Source: an uncultured Actinomycetes bacterium (lineage in GTDB: Bacteria; Actinomycetota; Actinomycetes; Mycobacteriales; Mycobacteriaceae). Taken from it: a DNA stretch of 40,299 nucleotides. Positions 35,811-40,299 of this stretch are shown piece by piece (the first letter of the stretch is position 1; every line of letters begins with the position of its first letter). The stretch is from positions 1 through 40,299 of the forward strand of contig CAIOYU010000004.1 in the NCBI GenBank assembly GCA_903862565.1. Direction: 5' to 3'. The notes beneath the pieces were generated by a model. That model had not been told where the DNA came from, did not search any database, and saw only the letters and a list, made by a program, of their open reading frames with translations. The translations under genes and the position numbers were made by a program.

Positions 35811-36302
35811 ATGGGAACCAACCAACGCTCCGCGATCGTGATGTCCGAGGCAGAGATCACCGACTTCGTCGCTCACAACCGCACCGGCACGATGGCCACC
35901 ATCGGCCCCGGGGGTCAACCTCACCTGGTGGCCATGTGGTACGGCGTCCTCGACGGCGAGATCTGGGTGGAGACCAAGGTCAAGTCCCAGAAAGTGGTCA
36001 ACCTGCGGCGCAATCCGCGGGTGAGTTTCCTCATCGAGGACGGCATGACCTACGACAGCCTGCGCGGGGTGTCGTTCGAGGGCGTGGCCGAGATCCACGA
36101 GGACCCCGACACCATCTTCGCCGTGGGTGTCAGCGTCTGGGAGCGCTACAACGGGCCCTACACCGACGACCTCAAACCGGCGGTGGACATGATGATGAAC
36201 AAGCGGGTGGCGGTGCGCGTCGTCGCCGACCGGGTGAGGTCGTGGGACCACCGCAAGCTGGGCCTACCGCCGATGCCGGTCGCGGGCTCGACCGCCCCCT
36301 GA
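35811..36302 (+). CDS. PNPOx-like flavin/F420-dependent oxidoreductase family protein
   Basis: This encodes 163 residues of the split-barrel pyridoxamine-5'-phosphate-oxidase-like family: EITDFVAHNRTGTMATIGPGGQPHLVAMWYGV, the cofactor-binding KSQKVVNLRRNPRVSFLIEDG, and YDSLRGVSFEGVAEI. Such actinobacterial proteins bind FMN, F420 or heme derivatives. It corresponds to Rv2991 by position. Substrate is unknown. No ribosome site precedes the ATG at 35811. A terminator oriented for the opposite strand follows. Confidence 0.87.
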   Translation: MGTNQRSAIVMSEAEITDFVAHNRTGTMATIGPGGQPHLVAMWYGVLDGEIWVETKVKSQKVVNLRRNPRVSFLIEDGMTYDSLRGVSFEGVAEIHEDPDTIFAVGVSVWERYNGPYTDDLKPAVDMMMNKRVAVRVVADRVRSWDHRKLGLPPMPVAGSTAP

Positions 36303-36310
36303 GGTAACCG

Positions 36311-36344
36311 AAACAAAAAATCGCCCAGCACAAAGGCTGGGCGA
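36311..36344 (-). terminator. Intrinsic terminator of the tRNA transcript
   Basis: TCGCCCAGC (36321-36329) and GCTGGGCGA (36336-36344) form a perfect 9-bp stem with a 6-base loop. On the minus strand the stem is followed by TTTTTTGTTT (36311-36320), a classic Rho-independent terminator just beyond tRNA-Glu. Confidence 0.9.
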
Positions 36345-36350
36345 CATTTG

Positions 36351-36423
36351 TACCCCCGATGGGATTCGAACCCACGCTACCGCCGTGAGAGGGCGGCGTC
36401 CTAGGCCGCTAGACGACGGGGGC
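36351..36423 (-). tRNA. tRNA-Glu (anticodon CUC)
   Basis: The 73 bases fold into a full cloverleaf. The acceptor GCCCCCG pairs with CGGGGGU, with a terminal G-U pair and discriminator A. The anticodon arm CCGCC-CUCUCAC-GGCGG gives anticodon CUC for GAG codons. The T arm contains GGTTCGAATCC. The CCA end is not encoded. It lies 66 bases after tRNA-Gln and ends at a strong terminator. Confidence 0.97.
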
Positions 36424-36489
36424 TAGAACGTGAGACAGCATAGCTCAGAGATCCGAACCGCGGAAATCCGTGCTGCACCGGCAAATTGG

Positions 36490-36561
36490 CTGGGGTACCA
36501 GGACTCGAACCTAGAATGGCTGAACCAGAATCAGCTGTGTTGCCAATTACACCATACCCCA
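36490..36561 (-). tRNA. tRNA-Gln (anticodon CUG)
   Basis: The 72 bases fold as a tRNA. The acceptor UGGGGUA pairs with UACCCCA, with discriminator G. The anticodon stem GCUGA/UCAGC encloses UUCUGGU, giving anticodon CUG for CAG codons. The T arm holds GGTTCGAGTCC. It lies 64 bases after gltX on the same strand. Confidence 0.97.
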
Positions 36562-36625
36562 TTGGGTACCCATAACAGCTGGTCAGAACCAAACTATTCC
36601 GGGCTTTCACACACCGGAGAGCAGA

Positions 36626-38110
36626 CTACCAAAGATTCCGCTCGACTCCATCCCGGGCCTCCCGCAGCCGGCGCAAACTGCATTCACGGCCGAGCAATTC
36701 CATCGACTCGAACAGCGGCGGGCTGACGACGGCGCCGGTCACCGCCACCCGGATGGGCCCGAACGCCTTGCGGGGCTTGAGCCCCAACCCGTCGATCAAC
36801 GCCGCCTTGAGCGCATCCTCGATCCCGGCGGCCGTCCAGTCCCCCAGACCGTCGAGTGCGCCCAGGGTGGAATCCAGCACGCTGCCCGCATCACCGGTGA
36901 GTTCCTTGGCCGCGGCCTTCGGGTCGATCGCATACAGATCGTCATTGAAAAACCTCAGCAATTCCCAGGCGTCGGAGAGCACCACGATCCGGGTCTGCAC
37001 CAACTGTGCGGCCGTCGCGAAGTCTGCGTCGTCGAGACCGGTGTCGTAGCCGTGGGTGTCGAAGAACTCCCGCAGGCGTGCGGCAAACTCGGCCGGGTCG
37101 AGCCGGCGGATGTGCTCGGCGTTGATCGCGTCGGCCTTCTTCTGGTCGAACCGGGCCGGATTGGAGTTGACGTCGATCACGTCGAAGGCGCGCACCATCT
37201 CCTTGAGGTCGAAGAGATCACGGTCATCGGCGATCGACCAGCCCAGCAGCGCAAGGTAATTCAGCAGGCCCTCGGGCAGGAAGCCGCGATCGCGGTGCAG
37301 GAACAGATTGGACTGCGGGTCGCGCTTGGACAGCTTCTTGGTACCGTCACCCAACACCGTTGGCAGATGGGCGTATTCGGGTACGACCTCCCCGACCCCG
37401 ATCCGGTTCAGTGCGTGGTGCAGGGCGATCTGGCGTGGCGTCGATGGCAGCAGATCCTCACCGCGCAGGACGTGGGTGATCTTCATCAGCGCGTCGTCGA
37501 CTGGATTGACCAACGTGTACAGCGGTTCTCCGCTGGCACGGGTCAACGCGAAGTCGGGCACCGTGCCGGCCGCGAAGGTCGTCTTACCGCGCACCAGGTC
37601 GTGCCAGGTGATGTCCTCGTCGGGCATCCGCAGGCGCAGCACCGGCTTGCGGCCTTCCGCCTCGAATGCCGCCCTTTGCTCGTCGGTCAGGACGCGGTCG
37701 TAGTTGTCGTAGCCCAGCTTCGGGTTTCGGCCGGCCGCGAGGTGCCGGGCCTCGACCTCCTCGGGGGTGGAGTAGGCCGGGTAGGCTTCGCCGGCCTCGA
37801 GGAGGAGCGCGGCGATATCGCGATAGGTTTCGCTGCGCTGAGACTGCCGGTAGGGCTCATGCGGCCCACCGACCTCAGGTCCCTCGTCCCAGTCCAGGCC
37901 CAGCCAGCGCAGCGCGTCGAGGATCGCGGCGTAGCTCTCCTCGGAGTCGCGGGCGGCGTCGGTATCCTCGATGCGGAAGACGAAGGTCCCGGCGTGGTGC
38001 CGGGCATAGGCCCAGTTGAACAGCGCCGTGCGGACCAGGCCGACGTGCGGGGTTCCGGTCGGCGACGGGCAGAACCGAACTCGCACAGGCTGGTTCGTAC
38101 TCGCGCTCAT
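36626..38110 (-). CDS. gltX: Glutamyl-tRNA synthetase
   Basis: This encodes 494 residues. The class I HIGH-type motif is [11 protein letters not shown], and the KMSKS-type loop is KKLSKRD. Family regions [16 protein letters not shown] and [18 protein letters not shown] are intact. Mycobacteria lack a glutaminyl-tRNA synthetase, so this enzyme is expected to be non-discriminating and to charge tRNA-Gln with Glu for later amidation by GatCAB. Both of its likely tRNA substrates follow directly on the same strand. It overlaps the upstream FAH-family gene by 4 bases (ATGA). Confidence 0.97.
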   Translation of the reverse strand: MSASTNQPVRVRFCPSPTGTPHVGLVRTALFNWAYARHHAGTFVFRIEDTDAARDSEESYAAILDALRWLGLDWDEGPEVGGPHEPYRQSQRSETYRDIAALLLEAGEAYPAYSTPEEVEARHLAAGRNPKLGYDNYDRVLTDEQRAAFEAEGRKPVLRLRMPDEDITWHDLVRGKTTFAAGTVPDFALTRASGEPLYTLVNPVDDALMKITHVLRGEDLLPSTPRQIALHHALNRIGVGEVVPEYAHLPTVLGDGTKKLSKRDPQSNLFLHRDRGFLPEGLLNYLALLGWSIADDRDLFDLKEMVRAFDVIDVNSNPARFDQKKADAINAEHIRRLDPAEFAARLREFFDTHGYDTGLDDADFATAAQLVQTRIVVLSDAWELLRFFNDDLYAIDPKAAAKELTGDAGSVLDSTLGALDGLGDWTAAGIEDALKAALIDGLGLKPRKAFGPIRVAVTGAVVSPPLFESMELLGRECSLRRLREARDGVERNLW

Positions 38111-38910
38111 GAGCGGGGGCCTTTCCGGATGACGGGGTTGGTAAGGGTTCCGATCCCTTCAATGCTGACGCTGACGGTGTCGCCGTCCTCGATCGGCCCG
38201 ACGCCTTCGGGGGTGCCGGTGAGGATGAGATCACCGGGCAGCAGCGTCATGACCGCAGAGATCCACTCGATGATGTCGCCGATGTCGTGGATCATCAGCG
38301 ATGTGCGGCTGCGCTGGCGCACTTGGCCGTTCACCTCGGTACGGATCTCCAGGTCTGACGGATCCAGGCCGGTGACGATCCACGGTCCGACCGGGCAGAA
38401 GGTGTCGTGGCCCTTGGCCCGCATCCACTGGCCGTCGGCCTTCTGCTGATCGCGCGCGGACACGTCGTTGGCGATGGTGTAGCCGAGGATCACATCCCGC
38501 GCCTTCGCGGCCGGAACGTCCTTACAGGGCCGGCCGATCACCACCGCCAGTTCGCCTTCGTGATGCACCGGAGAGGCATTGGCGGGCAGCTGAATCGGAA
38601 TGCCGGGGCCGATGATCGCGGTGTTGGGCTTGAGGAAGATCACCGGGTCTTCGGGGGCCGGACCGGTGAGGCCGGACATCTCCGCGATGTGGGCGGCGTA
38701 GTTCTTGCCCATGCAGACCACCTTGCTGGCCAGGATCGGGGCCAGCAGCCGCACATCGCCCAGCGGCCAGGACCGTCCGGTGAAGGTGGGTGTGCCGAAG
38801 GGATGCTCGGCGATCTCGCGGGCGATCCAGTCGCTCTGCGGGGAGTCGCCCTCACCCTCGATGCTGACGAAGACCATCCCGTCGGGGCTGGCGATACGAC
38901 CCAAGCGCAT
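38107..38910 (-). CDS. Fumarylacetoacetate hydrolase family protein
   Basis: This encodes 267 residues with the C-terminal FAH fold: [16 protein letters not shown], a metal/active-site [17 protein letters not shown], and [14 protein letters not shown]. Family members hydrolyse or decarboxylate acylpyruvates, oxaloacetate or catechol-derived acids. The exact substrate is unknown. It corresponds to Rv2993c. It is translationally coupled to gltX by an ATGA overlap. A -10 element lies 7 bases before the ATG, suggesting a leaderless transcript that would also carry gltX and possibly the tRNAs. Confidence 0.9.
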   Translation of the reverse strand: MRLGRIASPDGMVFVSIEGEGDSPQSDWIAREIAEHPFGTPTFTGRSWPLGDVRLLAPILASKVVCMGKNYAAHIAEMSGLTGPAPEDPVIFLKPNTAIIGPGIPIQLPANASPVHHEGELAVVIGRPCKDVPAAKARDVILGYTIANDVSARDQQKADGQWMRAKGHDTFCPVGPWIVTGLDPSDLEIRTEVNGQVRQRSRTSLMIHDIGDIIEWISAVMTLLPGDLILTGTPEGVGPIEDGDTVSVSIEGIGTLTNPVIRKGPRS

Positions 38911-38917
38911 TCATGAC

Positions 38918-38923
38918 AGCCTA
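38918..38923 (-). promoter_or_regulatory. Possible leaderless -10 for the FAH-gltX unit
   Basis: On the minus strand TAGGCT (TANNNT) ends 7 bases before the ATG at 38910, and no ribosome site is present. No clear -35 is seen. Confidence 0.45.
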
Positions 38924-38983
38924 GTGCCGTAGCGATCCGGTGCCAGATCGCCCCCGGCGGCCCAGATCACCCCGGCGGATGGC

Positions 38984-39038
38984 GAGTGAGGAGCCACGCA
39001 GACAACGTGCGAGTAAACATCTGCAGGGGTCCTCACTC
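38984..39038. repeat. Long imperfect hairpin upstream of the MFS gene
   Basis: GAGTGAGGAGCC (38984-38995) pairs with GGGTCCTCACTC (39027-39038) at 11 of 12 positions. A further GCAGA (38998-39002) pairs with TCTGC (39020-39024) after a small internal loop, leaving a 17-base loop. The hairpin is flanked by similar GCGGATGGCGA sequences on both sides. It could be an mRNA control element or a dispersed palindromic repeat. Confidence 0.7.
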
Positions 39039-39060
39039 AACCGCGGATGGCGACGGCCCC

Positions 39061-40218
39061 GTGCGACGCTGGTGGATGCTCGGCATCGGGTTGTTCGCGA
39101 CCTTGTGCGCCAACGTCTTCATCAACGGCATCGCGTTTCTGATCCCCACGCTGCATGCGGACTTCGGCCTCGACCTGGCCCGGGCCGGTCTGATCTCGGC
39201 GATGCCGAAGTTCGGGATGGTCCTGACGCTGATCCCCTGGGGTTACCTGGTGGACCGTCTCGGCGAGCGGTTCGTGCTGTGGACCGGGTCGGCTCTCACG
39301 GCTGCCGCGGCTCTGGGTGCGGCGCTGTGCCACTCGCTGGTTCCGATGGCCGCCTTTCTGCTCCTGGGCGGAATGGCGGCGGCAAGCAGCAATTCGGCCA
39401 GCGGCCGACTCGTCGTCGGCTGGTTCCCGCCGGAACAACGCGGCCTGGCGATGGGGATACGCCAGACCGCGCAACCGCTGGGCGTGGGCTTTGGCGCACT
39501 GGTCATTCCATGGTTGGCGCAGGACCACGGCCTCGGTCCGGCCATCATGTTTCCCGCCGCGGTCTGCGCGCTCGCAGCGGCGGTCTGCCTCACCGGCGTG
39601 GTGGACCCGCCGCGCCCGCCGCGCCGCGATGCGCCCGCCGAGGATCTGGCCAACCCCTACCGCGGATCGTCGACGTTGTGGCGTATCCATGCCGTCTCGG
39701 TGCTGCTCGTCGTCCCCCAGGCGCTGGTGTGGACCTTCACCCTGGTCTGGCTGATGACGGAGCGCGGCTGGTCCCCCACGTCAGCCGGCGCGCTGGTGAC
39801 CGGCGCCCAGATTCTCGGGGCACTGGGCCGCATAGCCGCCGGGCGCTGGTCTGACCGCGTGGGGTCGCGGCTGCGTCCGATCCGCAGCATCGCCGCCGCG
39901 GCGGCGGCGTCGATGGCGGCGCTGGCACTCACCGACGCCCTGGGCTCGGGATGGAGTGTCGCGGTCATGATCGTGGCGTCGGTGGTGACGGTCAGCGACA
40001 ACGGGTTGGCGTTCACCGCCATCGCAGAGATCGCCGGGCCGTTCTGGAGCGGACGCGCCCTCGGTGCGCAGAACACCAGCCAGTTGCTGATGACGGGACT
40101 CACGCCGCCGATGTTCGGTGCGCTGATCGGCGCAGCCGGCTACCCGTTGGCGTTCGCCGTGTGCGCGCTGTTTCCGGTGCTGGCCATACCGATGGTGCCG
40201 GCCGACTCCCGCCGATAG
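39061..40218 (+). CDS. Major facilitator superfamily transporter
   Basis: This encodes about 385 residues from GTG 39061, just before the first helix. An in-frame GTG at 38986 would add 25 residues read through the hairpin and is less likely. About 12 hydrophobic helices are visible, with the MFS loop 2-3 signature GYLVDRLGERFVLWTG, and a similar GRWSDRVGSRL between helices 8 and 9. Substrate is unknown; its place matches Rv2994. It converges on the probable leuB. There is no strong ribosome site. Confidence 0.88.
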   Translation: MRRWWMLGIGLFATLCANVFINGIAFLIPTLHADFGLDLARAGLISAMPKFGMVLTLIPWGYLVDRLGERFVLWTGSALTAAAALGAALCHSLVPMAAFLLLGGMAAASSNSASGRLVVGWFPPEQRGLAMGIRQTAQPLGVGFGALVIPWLAQDHGLGPAIMFPAAVCALAAAVCLTGVVDPPRPPRRDAPAEDLANPYRGSSTLWRIHAVSVLLVVPQALVWTFTLVWLMTERGWSPTSAGALVTGAQILGALGRIAAGRWSDRVGSRLRPIRSIAAAAAASMAALALTDALGSGWSVAVMIVASVVTVSDNGLAFTAIAEIAGPFWSGRALGAQNTSQLLMTGLTPPMFGALIGAAGYPLAFAVCALFPVLAIPMVPADSRR

Positions 40219-40242
40219 CGCCCGGGCCCGGCAGTCCTCGGG

Positions 40243-40299
40243 TTACAGGCGGGCCCGGATGCGCTCGCCGACCTGCTTCGTGGACAGGGTGGTTCCGCC
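40243..40299 (-). CDS. leuB: 3' end of probable leuB (3-isopropylmalate dehydrogenase), partial
   Basis: The last 18 codons read GGTTLSTKQVGERIRARL and end at a TAA at 40243. The VGERI ending and the position after the Rv2994-like transporter match leuB (Rv2995c) in mycobacteria. The fragment is too short for proof. If correct, it adds to the nearby leucine pathway genes leuC and leuD. Confidence 0.55.
   Translation of the reverse strand, partial: GGTTLSTKQVGERIRARL

Noticed and set aside
36424-36489. Third tRNA or small RNA between the two tRNAs
   Set aside because: I could not fold a cloverleaf or find a conserved motif in these 66 bases.

Overview
This window is a high-GC actinobacterial chromosome segment. 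Its gene content and order match the Mycobacteriaceae, and I infer a non-tuberculous, Mycolicibacterium-like species. Support comes from the order smc-acyP-osmC-mutM-rnc-DUF177-sepIVA, then coaD-rsmD, VKOR-dsbA-lipN, AKR, HNH, recG, fakA-like, rpmB, ung, thiL, ddl, gpsA, fbiD, ppk, mutT1, hupB, leuDC, an IclR regulator and gltX. This parallels the M. tuberculosis Rv2922c-Rv2995c stretch as I remember it. Many genes start with GTG, many overlap by 4 nt (GTGA or ATGA), and several promoters look leaderless.

Region 1 (1-3670) is the accessory-looking part. It holds the last codons of a small secreted protein, a divergent proline-rich membrane protein, a full paralogue of the small secreted protein, and a sigma-70 family factor. 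That sigma factor is fused in one chain to a putative zinc-binding anti-sigma-like segment, one membrane helix and a long low-complexity tail. The two divergent genes share one long inverted duplication (about 24-bp and 13-bp blocks at identical 18-bp spacing) that looks like a duplicated promoter. This is my best candidate for an undescribed envelope-linked regulatory module.

Region 2 (3762-11724) is a mostly minus-strand housekeeping block: chromosome condensation (SMC), acylphosphatase, OsmC, MutM, RNase III, DUF177, SepIVA and CoaD. The large lipid (PDIM/PGL) locus that separates sepIVA and coaD in M. tuberculosis is absent. Region 3 (11735-20605) has RsmD, a VKOR/DsbA oxidative-folding pair, a LipN-like esterase, an aldo-keto reductase that has lost two catalytic residues, a secreted HNH nuclease, RecG and a FakA-like DAK protein. 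The pyruvate carboxylase gene expected after rsmD is missing.

Region 4 (20793-30539) has L28, Ung, ThiL, a DUF3515 protein, D-Ala-D-Ala ligase, a Cys/Met-metabolism PLP enzyme coupled to gpsA, FbiD (F420 biosynthesis), polyphosphate kinase and MutT1. Region 5 (30546-36302) has a bidirectional terminator, the HU/histone-like HupB, LeuD-LeuC, a divergent IclR regulator with an array of repeats between it and leuC, an amidohydrolase and a PNPOx-like protein. Region 6 (36311-40299) has gltX followed by tRNA-Gln and tRNA-Glu, an FAH-family hydrolase, an MFS transporter preceded by a long hairpin, and the 3' end of a probable leuB.

A window-wide theme is short tandem duplication (12-36 bp, often 15 or a multiple of 3) at gene starts, gene ends and flexible loops. 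The clearest case is four perfect-length 33-bp units inside mutM.
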